Shown: positions 1 through 7,504 of the stretch, piece after piece
Layout: every line of letters begins with the position of its first letter
Position numbering within the stretch: position 1 is the first letter of the stretch
NCBI RefSeq assembly: GCF_017874035.1
Contig: NZ_JAGGKV010000001.1
Coordinates: forward strand, 248,001 to 312,000
Source: Paenibacillus aceris
GTDB lineage: Bacteria > Bacillota > Bacilli > Paenibacillales > NBRC-103111
Direction: 5' to 3'
Length of the DNA: 64,000 nt
The notes under the pieces: generated by a model
Database searches by the model: none
Told to the model about the DNA's origin: nothing
The model's input: only the letters and a program-made list of their open reading frames with translations
Program-made: the position numbers and the translations under genes

Positions 1-282
1 TTCCACTAACGAAACGAGCACAGCCGTAACAAGCAGCTTATCCGCCAACGGATCAAGCAGCTTGCCCAAATTGGTTACAAGATTGCGTTTTCTGGCAATG
101 TAACCATCTAAACTATCTGTGCTCGCTGCAATAATGAAAATTAGAGCAGCAATAATTTGATTATACGTAATGCTAAATTCCTCGATCCGTATATGAGGGA
201 ATTTCACCTTAATCAACAGGAAAAACATGATGATCGGTACTAGTAAAATCCTCGCAACGGTGATGCGGTTGGCCAGGTTCAT
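1..282 (-). CDS. pgsA: CDP-diacylglycerol--glycerol-3-phosphate 3-phosphatidyltransferase, N-terminal part
   Basis: Partial gene: the first 94 codons are inside the window and the rest lies beyond base 1. The enzyme makes phosphatidylglycerophosphate, the committed step to phosphatidylglycerol, in the membrane. The translation begins MNLANRITVARILLVP and carries the CDP-alcohol phosphatidyltransferase signature, with the pieces DSLDGYIAR then G, D and D in LGKLLDPLADK. Its ATG overlaps the rimO stop (ATGA), so the two genes are translationally linked. In Bacillus pgsA also closes the ymf cluster. Identification is firm from the signature; only the C-terminal membrane helices are not visible. 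Confidence 0.93.
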   Translation of the reverse strand, partial: MNLANRITVARILLVPIIMFFLLIKVKFPHIRIEEFSITYNQIIAALIFIIAASTDSLDGYIARKRNLVTNLGKLLDPLADKLLVTAVLVSLVE

Positions 283-1607
283 GCAATTACCTCCCCAGAT
301 AAATCAAACTCATAGGAGTGGGTAATACGAACTTTGGCGAGCTCACCAATCGTCAGCTTACCGTTCGACACGAATACTTCACCATCGATCTCTGGAGCAT
401 CAAATTGAGAACGCCCAATATAAACATCACTTCTGCCATCGTAACGCTCGATCAGCACATCAATTTCTTGACCGATACGGCGACCGCCGCGGATATTCGA
501 AATTTCACGTTGAATTTCCATAATCGCGTTCGCGCGGTACTCTTTTACATCATCAGGAACTTGATTTGGCAGACGAGCAGCTGGTGTATCATCTTCCTTG
601 GAATAGGCAAACACACCAAGACGATCAAACTGAACATCGCGAACAAACTGCTTCAAGTTTTCGAAATCTTCTTCCGTTTCACCTGGGAAACCAACAATTA
701 GCGATGTACGCAGCGCGACATCCGGGATCGATTCACGAATTTTACGAACCAATTCACGCGTATCCTTTTGACGGCCAGGTCTGCGCATGCGTTTAAGAAT
801 CGAATCTTCGCTGTGTTGAAGCGGCATATCGATGTATTTGCACACTTTTGGGTTCGTTGCCATAACTTCAATTAACTCATCGCTAAAGAAACCAGGATAA
901 GCATAGTGCAGGCGTACCCATTCAATGCCTTCTACCTCGCTCACTTTATTCAGAAGTGTAGGCAGCATGAAGCTATCATACAGATCAGTACCGTAGTTGG
1001 TAGAATCCTGTGCAATTAAGCTAATCTCTTTAACGCCTTGTGAAGCAAGATTAGTTACTTCCGCTACAATCGACTCCATGCTTCTGCTCTTGAAACTGCC
1101 GCGCATGATTGGAATGCTGCAGAAAGTGCATGCATTATCGCAGCCTTCGGCAATTTTCACATACGCCGTATAACGAGGTGTTGTAACAAGCCTTGGCAGA
1201 TCCGCATCATAGTTAAATACCGGATTCCCAACAAGAACCGGTCTTTTTCCACGAAGAGCCTCATCTACGATGTGATTGATTTTATCAAAATCTCCAGTTC
1301 CCACGATTCCGTCAATCTCTGGCATTTCGTCCAACAGCTGCTTTTTGTAACGCTGGGTTAAGCAACCTGAAACGATAAGAGCCTTAAGATTCGCTGTTTC
1401 TTTCAGTTCTGCCATATCCAAAATTGTATTTACGGATTCTTCTTTCGCCGCATCAATGAACCCGCAAGTGTTCACGATAATGACAGTGGCATCTTCCTTG
1501 TTGTCTACAAGCTGAAAACCACGTCCATGTATTAGACCTGCCATAATCTCGGAATCGACCATATTCTTTTCGCATCCGAGGGTTACTACTTTAACCTTTT
1601 CTGTCAT
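279..1607 (-). CDS. rimO: ribosomal protein S12 methylthiotransferase RimO
   Basis: Radical-SAM enzyme that adds a methylthio group to an aspartate of ribosomal protein S12. The N-terminal MTTase domain has three conserved cysteines (about C12, C48, C82), the radical SAM cluster motif is GCDNACTFC (C156, C160, C163), and the C-terminal region from about residue 375 fits a TRAM RNA-binding domain. I start at the ATG at 1607 (MTEKVKVVTLGC, 442 residues), because GGAGG lies 11 bases upstream; the longer TTG reading would start inside that Shine-Dalgarno site. RimO rather than MiaB is inferred from the G-C-E-K-N-M-V-D-S-E opening and the neighbourhood. It has its own strong promoter. Confidence 0.93.
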   Translation of the reverse strand: MTEKVKVVTLGCEKNMVDSEIMAGLIHGRGFQLVDNKEDATVIIVNTCGFIDAAKEESVNTILDMAELKETANLKALIVSGCLTQRYKKQLLDEMPEIDGIVGTGDFDKINHIVDEALRGKRPVLVGNPVFNYDADLPRLVTTPRYTAYVKIAEGCDNACTFCSIPIMRGSFKSRSMESIVAEVTNLASQGVKEISLIAQDSTNYGTDLYDSFMLPTLLNKVSEVEGIEWVRLHYAYPGFFSDELIEVMATNPKVCKYIDMPLQHSEDSILKRMRRPGRQKDTRELVRKIRESIPDVALRTSLIVGFPGETEEDFENLKQFVRDVQFDRLGVFAYSKEDDTPAARLPNQVPDDVKEYRANAIMEIQREISNIRGGRRIGQEIDVLIERYDGRSDVYIGRSQFDAPEIDGEVFVSNGKLTIGELAKVRITHSYEFDLSGEVIA

Positions 1608-1648
1608 GAAAGAAACAACCTCCAATAGTCCTAAAAACGCTCCCTACA

Positions 1649-1677
1649 AGTATAATACAAGCCCTATAGGGTGTCAA
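1649..1677 (-). promoter_or_regulatory. Sigma-A promoter of rimO-pgsA with palindromic spacer
   Basis: On the minus strand TTGACA (1672-1677) is followed after exactly 17 bases by TATACT (1649-1654). The -35 is a perfect consensus and the -10 is one base off. The spacer contains the perfect 10-base palindrome CCCTATAGGG (1662-1671), which could be an operator. The promoter lies between the yajQ terminator and rimO. Confidence 0.8.
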
Positions 1678-1682
1678 AATGT

Positions 1683-1705
1683 AAAAACCCCCTAGATGTA
1701 GGGGG
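1683..1705 (-). terminator. Rho-independent terminator after yajQ
   Basis: Perfect 7-bp stem CCCCCTA/TAGGGGG with a 4-base loop, followed on the minus strand by five U residues. It ends yajQ transcription just before the rimO promoter. Confidence 0.85.
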
Positions 1706-1734
1706 CTTGTCTTTCAATTACATCGTATGTATGC

Positions 1735-2226
1735 CTATTTCAGGTTTACAAATTGTAAATCTAGAGGGATGTCTGCCTTACGCAATAAAGCGATAACAGC
1801 TTGCAAATCATCTCTGCTCTTCCCGGTAACCCGAATTTGATCACCTTGAACCTGCGTTTTCACCTTAAGCTTGGAATCACGAATTAGGATATTAATCTTT
1901 TTGGAATTCTCTTGATCAACGCCTTGCTTCATGCTGATTTTCTGTCTGACGGTTGAGCCGGCAGCCGGTTCTACTTTGCTGTAGTCGAGATTTTTGATCG
2001 AGATTCCGCGTTTCGTCATCTTCGCATGCAGGATATCTAGCACATTCTGAAGTTTAAATTCATCATCTGAAGTGACGACCAATTGATCCTTGTCTAATTT
2101 AATGCTGCTTTTGCTGCCTTTAAAATCAAAGCGGGTCAATATCTCTTTTTCCGCCTGTTGAATGGCGTTATTTAATTCTTGCATATCCACCTTGGATACA
2201 ATATCGAACGAACTTTCTGAACTCAT
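1735..2226 (-). CDS. YajQ family (DUF520) nucleotide-binding protein
   Basis: Protein of 163 residues, the normal length for YajQ. It opens [21 protein letters not shown] and contains [10 protein letters not shown], both typical of the family, which has two tandem ferredoxin-like domains. Some family members bind cyclic di-GMP or are reported to bind nucleic acid; the role in Firmicutes is not settled. An AAGGGTG ribosome binding site precedes the ATG. The gene forms its own unit, with an extended -10 promoter upstream and a terminator downstream. It is not part of the ymf cluster of B. subtilis as I know it, so its placement beside rimO is a lineage-specific detail. Confidence 0.9.
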   Translation of the reverse strand: MSSESSFDIVSKVDMQELNNAIQQAEKEILTRFDFKGSKSSIKLDKDQLVVTSDDEFKLQNVLDILHAKMTKRGISIKNLDYSKVEPAAGSTVRQKISMKQGVDQENSKKINILIRDSKLKVKTQVQGDQIRVTGKSRDDLQAVIALLRKADIPLDLQFVNLK

Positions 2227-2263
2227 CTTCGACCAAACACCCTTTCCATCAAATTACATAAGC

Positions 2264-2272
2264 ATTATAGCA
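2264..2272 (-). promoter_or_regulatory. Extended -10 promoter of yajQ
   Basis: Minus strand reads TGCTATAAT, a perfect -10 with an extended TGn element. No good -35 is visible 17 bases upstream, where the preceding terminator's U-tract lies. Confidence 0.5.
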
Positions 2273-2283
2273 AGAAGTCGTAT

Positions 2284-2321
2284 AAAAAGAAACATCCCGC
2301 AGCCCCTCGGCCTAGGATGTC
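2284..2321 (-). terminator. Terminator after the RodZ-like gene
   Basis: Stem ACATCC/GGATGT with an inner AGGCC/GGGCT pairing, followed on the minus strand by a U-rich run (TTCTTTTTATA). It lies about 50 bases beyond the stop codon at 2371. Confidence 0.65.
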
Positions 2322-2370
2322 TCTGAGGAAATTATTCATTACCCGGGAAAGCGCAGGAACTGCCAAAATG

Positions 2371-3255
2371 CTAGTTTTTCTGCAAATTCAACTGTACACG
2401 CTTAGGATTAGGCGTATCGCCAACAGGAACTACGGTGCCATTAACGGTAAGCTCTAAAGCACTCGCTGCACCAACATTCAGATAGGCTGAGCTCGTCAAA
2501 TCGAAAGTGTCCGTATCGCCTTCTTTGTACAGCTTCTGTCTAAGCATATCCTTACCGCCCCCATCTGCAAGAGCATCAACTCGAATCCAGCAGGAGCCTG
2601 TAATTTTCATCTGAATATTCAAATTTGCAGTACCTGTAATCGTATAGTTATCTACACCTTTTTCATTACTGCTAAATTTAACTTGTACAGCCGGTGGCGT
2701 CGGTGTTGGTGCTGGCGTCGATGTTGGGGTCGGAAGAGGCACCACTTTACCATCACTGGACGCATTCGTTGATGTATTCGGAGTGGTGCCTGCCCCAGGA
2801 TTCGTGGAATCCGTTATTCTCGGTGACTGCGTTTGAGAAGGCTTTTCTCCTGCCGGTGTTCCCTTGTAATTCTTATATGTATAATAGTACACGATGCCGA
2901 AAATGAGCAAAATGAAACATATAAACATAACGCTGGAAGCCCATCGGCTCATTTTCTCTGTATTACGAACACTCGTTCGATTCTTTCGAATCGTTTCTAC
3001 AACTGGTTTTTCCACTACTGGAGAAGGATTCGTTGTTTCGTACATATTCAGCACTTCCGTTGGATCTAGTCCAACCGCTTCCGCATAGCTTTTGATAAAA
3101 GCTCGGACATAAAAGCTTCCTGGCAGTACTTTATAGTTTCCTTCTTCAATGGCTTCTAGATATCGTTTACGAATTTTTGTAACTTCCTGCAAATCGTCAA
3201 GCGAAATCTTTCTTTCTAATCGTGTCTTACGTAAAATGTATCCAAGATCAGACAT
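2371..3255 (-). CDS. RodZ-like helix-turn-helix membrane protein (YmfM type)
   Basis: Protein of 294 residues. The N-terminal 70 residues form a HTH_25-type helix-turn-helix (SDLGYILRKTRLERKISLDD, then KRYLEAIEEG). A basic stretch and one membrane helix (about 103-123, VMFICFILLIFGIVYYY) follow, then a Ser/Thr/Pro-rich extracellular linker with repeated TPTP, then a C-terminal domain like DUF4115. This is the RodZ layout; RodZ links MreB to cell-wall synthesis. I start at the ATG at 3255 because GGGGAGG lies 8 bases upstream, while the longer GTG start overlaps that site. It follows ymfK by about 50 bases, as in Bacillus. The RodZ role is inferred from architecture. Confidence 0.85.
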   Translation of the reverse strand: MSDLGYILRKTRLERKISLDDLQEVTKIRKRYLEAIEEGNYKVLPGSFYVRAFIKSYAEAVGLDPTEVLNMYETTNPSPVVEKPVVETIRKNRTSVRNTEKMSRWASSVMFICFILLIFGIVYYYTYKNYKGTPAGEKPSQTQSPRITDSTNPGAGTTPNTSTNASSDGKVVPLPTPTSTPAPTPTPPAVQVKFSSNEKGVDNYTITGTANLNIQMKITGSCWIRVDALADGGGKDMLRQKLYKEGDTDTFDLTSSAYLNVGAASALELTVNGTVVPVGDTPNPKRVQLNLQKN

Positions 3256-3304
3256 TATGGTCACCTCCCCGCGGGAATCCTATTAGTTAATGACGTTACA
3301 AACC

Positions 3305-4078
3305 TTAAAAAGGTTCGGAAGTGTAAGTAAATGAATCGTAATTAATTTCCTCGTCCGGGCTGTTCCGAAGTTCAATAATATAATCAAAGTGATTATATGT
3401 GTATTCAGATTCGCGGATAAATATATCCGGATGCTCGATCACTTTTGTTGAAGGCATTGCCATGATATCCTGCAACAGACTGTGATGCTTCTCATTTGAA
3501 CGAATCGTGGAAACGATTCCGTCAATAATGAACACATTATTAGGAGTCATTTCATCTTCGGATAATTGACTGCGGACCGTTTGTCTAAGTAAGGTTGAAG
3601 AGACAAATGTCCAACGCTTATTGGCGCATACACTACCAGCGATGATTGACTCTGTTTTACCCACGCGCGGCATGCCGCGAAGCCCAATAACATGGTTTCC
3701 GTCCCGCTTGAAAACCTCTCCAAGAAAGTCAACCAATAGACCTAACTCATCACGGGTAAAACGGAAAGTTTTGCGATCATCCGAATCACGTTCAATATAA
3801 CGACCATGACGTACCGCCAAAATATCAACCAGCTTCGGTGGTCGCAATGCGGTAATAGTAATATTATCTACTTTTTTTAACATTTTACCCATTAAGTCAA
3901 TTTTTTCTTCATCATTGGTTTGAAGCAGCATGCCACGTGTACGATCTTCAACACCGTTAATGGTTACAATGTTAATGTCCAGCATCCCCATCAAGGAAGC
4001 AATATCCCCTAATAACCCGGGGCGGTTTTTGTGAATCTTATACTCCATGTACCATTCTTTAACGTCCAATCCTTCCAC
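3305..4078 (-). CDS. YmfK-like DUF3388 protein with ACT-like and P-loop segments
   Basis: Protein of 257 residues, closest in features to B. subtilis YmfK. The N-terminal 80 residues look like an ACT ligand-binding domain (MEYKIHKNRPGLLGDIASLM, then INIVTING). A GLRGMPRVGKTES segment at about residue 135 fits a Walker A loop, and VFIIDG further on could be a Walker B strand. Function is unknown. Start choice is uncertain: the GTG at 4078 has little ribosome binding site, while the TTG at 4069 has GAGG at good spacing. It sits between the lipoprotein gene and the RodZ-like gene. Confidence 0.8.
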   Translation of the reverse strand: MEGLDVKEWYMEYKIHKNRPGLLGDIASLMGMLDINIVTINGVEDRTRGMLLQTNDEEKIDLMGKMLKKVDNITITALRPPKLVDILAVRHGRYIERDSDDRKTFRFTRDELGLLVDFLGEVFKRDGNHVIGLRGMPRVGKTESIIAGSVCANKRWTFVSSTLLRQTVRSQLSEDEMTPNNVFIIDGIVSTIRSNEKHHSLLQDIMAMPSTKVIEHPDIFIRESEYTYNHFDYIIELRNSPDEEINYDSFTYTSEPF

Positions 4079-4168
4079 CTCATCGCAATATCTGTAACGT
4101 TCAAATTATAAGCTCATCAATTAAATTCTACAATTTTCGCCAATTTCCTGCTCTAAAGAGTGCTAAAT

Positions 4169-5020
4169 TTATTTCATTTTAAGTTCAGTGAGCTCTTTTT
4201 CATTGTAGTTTATGGGGCCTTTCTGCCATGAGTTACTTGTCATTGCAAGCAGCCGATCATCTAGAATTTGCGTCCAATTTAGCTCAGCCGATAAAGAGTT
4301 GGAGACATCCATGACGGATGCGCCAAGCGTTTTTGCTCTCTGCAATTGCGCCTCTGTTGCCGGTGAATAGAAAATGATCCATTTGGCAAAGTGCTGCCTG
4401 GTCTGGAACGATAATTGCTGAAACCACTGTTCATTATTATCAAGCAAAACAATATGATCCGCTTCCTCGGAAGGAGCCCAAGCAGAAGGAATCGGACGGT
4501 CACTTCGCGTTACCCACTCCACGGTCACATTCTGAGCCAACAGATCTTCAATCCACTTGTTTTTCAAGTTTTCAATCTGTTGAGAATCAATCTGCAGGAA
4601 AGCAGCTTGGTCAATCACCGTGCTTGCACTCCCGTTCACATCCAGCTGACTTTGTAATAAAGTCCATTTACCGGAATTTACCCCTTGCTGAATCACCCCG
4701 TTTGCCGATGGGAACAAATCGTTACCGATGACATATATGTAATCGTACGAACTTGCTTTCAACTTCGTGAGGACACGATCATCCAGTGCACTTAAATCGT
4801 TTATCCAATCATAAGCAATGAGATTGGCCTCTCTCCACTTTTGAAGAGCATTGCCCACGGATTGTTTCGCAGTATCCGACAAATTAACGCTCGAGAGCAT
4901 CAAGACAGACAATTTCTTGTTCAATAACTCCTGCTTAATGACGGGTATACCTCGATTTCCACAACCTGATACAATGAAGGATAAGAGCAAAATTACTAGC
5001 ATAAAACGTTTGATAATCAT
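4169..5020 (-). CDS. Predicted lipoprotein of unknown function
   Basis: Protein of 283 residues with a lipoprotein signal: basic start MIIKRF, hydrophobic core, and lipobox VSGC at about residues 17-20. The mature part has alternating strand/helix segments ending in phrases such as SYDYIYVIGND and ADHIVLLDNNEQW, which resemble the two-lobed fold of BMP/Med-type substrate-binding proteins, but I cannot assign it to a family. GAAAGG precedes the ATG. The gene begins only about 30 bases after the DUF3243 terminator hairpin, so it is probably expressed by read-through or from a promoter further up. It is not part of the B. subtilis ymf cluster as I know it. Confidence 0.75.
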   Translation of the reverse strand: MIIKRFMLVILLLSFIVSGCGNRGIPVIKQELLNKKLSVLMLSSVNLSDTAKQSVGNALQKWREANLIAYDWINDLSALDDRVLTKLKASSYDYIYVIGNDLFPSANGVIQQGVNSGKWTLLQSQLDVNGSASTVIDQAAFLQIDSQQIENLKNKWIEDLLAQNVTVEWVTRSDRPIPSAWAPSEEADHIVLLDNNEQWFQQLSFQTRQHFAKWIIFYSPATEAQLQRAKTLGASVMDVSNSLSAELNWTQILDDRLLAMTSNSWQKGPINYNEKELTELKMK

Positions 5021-5050
5021 GAAATCTATTCCTTTCTACCTAAGAAAGCA

Positions 5051-5078
5051 TGGAAAAGCCTCCGAAAGAGGAGGCTTT
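5051..5078 (-). terminator. Terminator after the DUF3243 gene
   Basis: Stem AAAGCCTCC/GGAGGCTTT (9 bp) with loop GAAAGA, followed on the minus strand by TTTTCC. The U-run is short, so read-through into the lipoprotein gene is possible. Confidence 0.7.
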
Positions 5079-5111
5079 CACATAGTACACTATTGAATTG
5101 TAAAACGGTTA

Positions 5112-5363
5112 TTATCCTTTGTCTACTAATTTTACCATGAGTCGGGCAAGCGTACGTTTGTCCTGCTCATCTCCTGCGTCCCACAGCTCTTTGAGCACAC
5201 GCTCCTGCTCATTTTCCGGGTCAACTTTATCTGCTAAAAATTCACCGATTTGAAAAGCGAGCTTAGAGATGGTTTCATCACTCATCCCTGCGTGTCCAGC
5301 TTGACTGACGCGCTCAGCCAGAAACTCTTTCCACTTATCAAATACTTTAAGTACAGTAGCCAT
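5112..5363 (-). CDS. DUF3243 family small protein (YmfJ type)
   Basis: Small soluble protein of 83 residues, rich in Lys, Glu and Asp. It begins MATVLKVFDKWKEFLAERV and matches the YmfJ/DUF3243 family in length and in position, between ymfI and ymfK. A strong AAAGGAGG lies 9 bases before the ATG. No catalytic motif or membrane segment is visible and the family function is unknown. A possible promoter lies at the end of ymfI, and a terminator follows the stop codon, so it may be a short separate transcript. Confidence 0.85.
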   Translation of the reverse strand: MATVLKVFDKWKEFLAERVSQAGHAGMSDETISKLAFQIGEFLADKVDPENEQERVLKELWDAGDEQDKRTLARLMVKLVDKG

Positions 5364-5431
5364 TGTAAGAAGCCTCCTTTGAGTTGTGAGAGATGGTCAT
5401 TACATAAGTAATATTCGCTTCTCAGCTCAGA

Positions 5432-5459
5432 ATTATGCGCGGAGTTCTTACAATAGCAA
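5432..5459 (-). promoter_or_regulatory. Possible sigma-A promoter of the DUF3243 gene
   Basis: Minus strand TTGCTA (5454-5459), 16 bases, CATAAT (5432-5437), in the 96-base gap after ymfI. The match is moderate and the spacing short. Confidence 0.35.
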
Positions 5460-6215
5460 TTAGGTCAACCAACCGCCGTTGGGGCTTATGATCTGACCCG
5501 TAATATAACCTGACTCAGGAAGCGCCAGAAAATAAACGAGCGAAGCCACTTCATAAGGCATAGCAAAACGGCCCACCGGAATTTCGCTGGCAATGGCATC
5601 CCGCTCCTCGGTTTGAAAGCCAGCCATCATGTCCGTTTCGACAGCGCCCGGCGCCACCGCATTCACAGTAACTCCAGAGGGGGCAAGCTCTTTCGCTAAT
5701 GCTTTGGTAAAAGCATTCAGCCCTCCTTTAGCCGTTGAGTAAACGACTTCACAGGAAGCTCCCGAGATGCCCCAAATGGAGGAAACATTAATAATTCGCC
5801 CATATTTTTGGGAAATCATAGCTTTCATAAACGTTTGAGAACAAAGGAAAGCACCTTTGAGATTAACGTCCATGACAGAATCCCACTCTTCTTCACTCAC
5901 ATCTGACAGCAATCCGTAATGGGCAATACCCGCATTATTCACGATGATATCGGGAACCATCTCTTTTTGTTCCAGCTTTTCTTTCATCACCAAAATTTGT
6001 TCACGGGATTTGACATCTGCAGAAACCGTCAACACTTTAGCCCCATGCTTCATGCAGGATCTGGCGACTTCATTTGCCGCCTCATGGGAATCGCGGTAGT
6101 GAATGACTACTCTCATCCCTACCGCGGCAAAACGCTCAGCAATAGCTGCTCCTATTCCTCTGCTAGCTCCCGTAATGAGAACGGTTTGTTCACTGAATGG
6201 TTTGGAGAAAGTCAC
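5460..6215 (-). CDS. ymfI: SDR-family reductase, EF-P 5-aminopentanone reductase YmfI
   Basis: Short-chain dehydrogenase/reductase of 251 residues. It has the NADP-binding glycine motif GASRGIG (about 16-22), NNAGIA, the catalytic Ser of the ISGASCE region and the YSTAKGG motif with Tyr and Lys. In B. subtilis the YmfI protein reduces the 5-aminopentanone group on elongation factor P, which matters for swarming. The same position in the ymf cluster supports that role, but other SDR roles such as FabG-like activity cannot be excluded by sequence alone. It starts with a GTG that overlaps the ymfH stop (GTGA). Confidence 0.82.
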   Translation of the reverse strand: MTFSKPFSEQTVLITGASRGIGAAIAERFAAVGMRVVIHYRDSHEAANEVARSCMKHGAKVLTVSADVKSREQILVMKEKLEQKEMVPDIIVNNAGIAHYGLLSDVSEEEWDSVMDVNLKGAFLCSQTFMKAMISQKYGRIINVSSIWGISGASCEVVYSTAKGGLNAFTKALAKELAPSGVTVNAVAPGAVETDMMAGFQTEERDAIASEIPVGRFAMPYEVASLVYFLALPESGYITGQIISPNGGWLT

Positions 6216-7501
6216 GACTTCTCACGACTTTGAACGATTGATATGGCAAGTTTGCTCCAATCAAAATGCTCCCTAAAGCGCTGATTGACATCTTGAAGGG
6301 AAATCTGCTCATATACCGGCAAAATATCAAATAAATCAATGCCTTTGAAACGATATTTCGTAAACTCATTTGCAATGGATTCCGGAGAGTTCATCATCCG
6401 TAAGAAATTACCGATTTTCTTTTTGCGGCTGCGTTCAAAGGTAACCTCATCGAGGCCCGCACTCTTCCGCTTTTCAACTTCTTCACGGATGCGTGCAACA
6501 AGTTGATCAGGGTCTTTGGTATCTCCGCCGAGGATAGAGAAGGCATATCCATCACTGCAGTTATATTCATGGCCAAAATTATCTGAAATTAACTGCTCAT
6601 CATAAAGAGCTTGATAAATATCGGAACTCGAGCTGAACAAAACATCTAGCATTAGTTTCGTCGTCAATTCTCTGACTAACAGGTCTTTCCCTTTCACAGA
6701 AGGCGCTGGTTCCTTGAAGCCGATCAAACACTTCGGCATTGAAACGGGAAGAATCGTAACTCTTCGTGCTTCATTCACCTCTGACGGCTCTTCCGGGAAA
6801 AATCTTTTGATATCTCCTTGAGGAGCAAACGTCTTGCCAGCTTGATTTTCTTTGACAAGAGAGATGACTTCTTCGGCATCTACACCGCCTACAACAAACA
6901 AACTCATATTACTTGGATGGTAGAACGTGTTGTAGCATTCATACAAAGTTTCCTTCGTAATTTCTGAAATCGAAGCCACGGTCCCTGCGATATCAATATG
7001 AATCGGATGCTTAGCATACAAAGATTCAATTAATCCGTAATAGCTTCTCCAGTCCGCATTGTCTTCGTACATTTTAATCTCTTGACCGATTATTCCTTTT
7101 TCCTTTTCCACATTTTCATCTGTAAAATAAGGATTTTGCACGAAATTAATTAATGTCGTTAAATTTGTCAAATAGTTATCTGTGGACGAGAACAAATACG
7201 CAGTCCGGTCAAAGCTTGTAAAAGCGTTTGCTGAAGCCCCGTTTGAAGCAAATGTAGCGAAAATATCGCCTTCAGGCTCTTCAAACATCTTGTGCTCTAA
7301 GAAATGGGCGATGCCGTCGGGTACTCGAACAGCTTCTTTACCTTCAACTTGGAAATCGTTATCTATGGAACCATATTGTGTCGTGAACGTCGCATAGGTT
7401 TTCTGGAAACCTTCTTTGGGCAGAACAAACACATGAAGCCCATTATCAAGCACTTCGTGGTAAATCGTTTCACCCAGGTGAGGATATGGAATAACTTTCA
7501 T
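6212..7501 (-). CDS. ymfH: M16 family zinc peptidase (YmfH type)
   Basis: Protein of 429 residues with the inverted zinc motif HFLEH (H66, E69, H70) and a downstream Glu in EKEKGIIGQEIKMYED that completes the M16 metal site. The C-terminal half is the second M16 domain. AAGGGAGAG precedes the ATG, 3 bases after the ymfF stop, and its own stop overlaps ymfI. It lies directly after a paralogue without the zinc motif, an arrangement like mitochondrial processing peptidase pairs. The substrate is unknown. Some sporeformer M16 pairs process peptides such as Epe or Alb products, but no such genes are nearby. Confidence 0.88.
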   Translation of the reverse strand: MKVIPYPHLGETIYHEVLDNGLHVFVLPKEGFQKTYATFTTQYGSIDNDFQVEGKEAVRVPDGIAHFLEHKMFEEPEGDIFATFASNGASANAFTSFDRTAYLFSSTDNYLTNLTTLINFVQNPYFTDENVEKEKGIIGQEIKMYEDNADWRSYYGLIESLYAKHPIHIDIAGTVASISEITKETLYECYNTFYHPSNMSLFVVGGVDAEEVISLVKENQAGKTFAPQGDIKRFFPEEPSEVNEARRVTILPVSMPKCLIGFKEPAPSVKGKDLLVRELTTKLMLDVLFSSSSDIYQALYDEQLISDNFGHEYNCSDGYAFSILGGDTKDPDQLVARIREEVEKRKSAGLDEVTFERSRKKKIGNFLRMMNSPESIANEFTKYRFKGIDLFDILPVYEQISLQDVNQRFREHFDWSKLAISIVQSREKS

Positions 7502-7504
7502 GGC

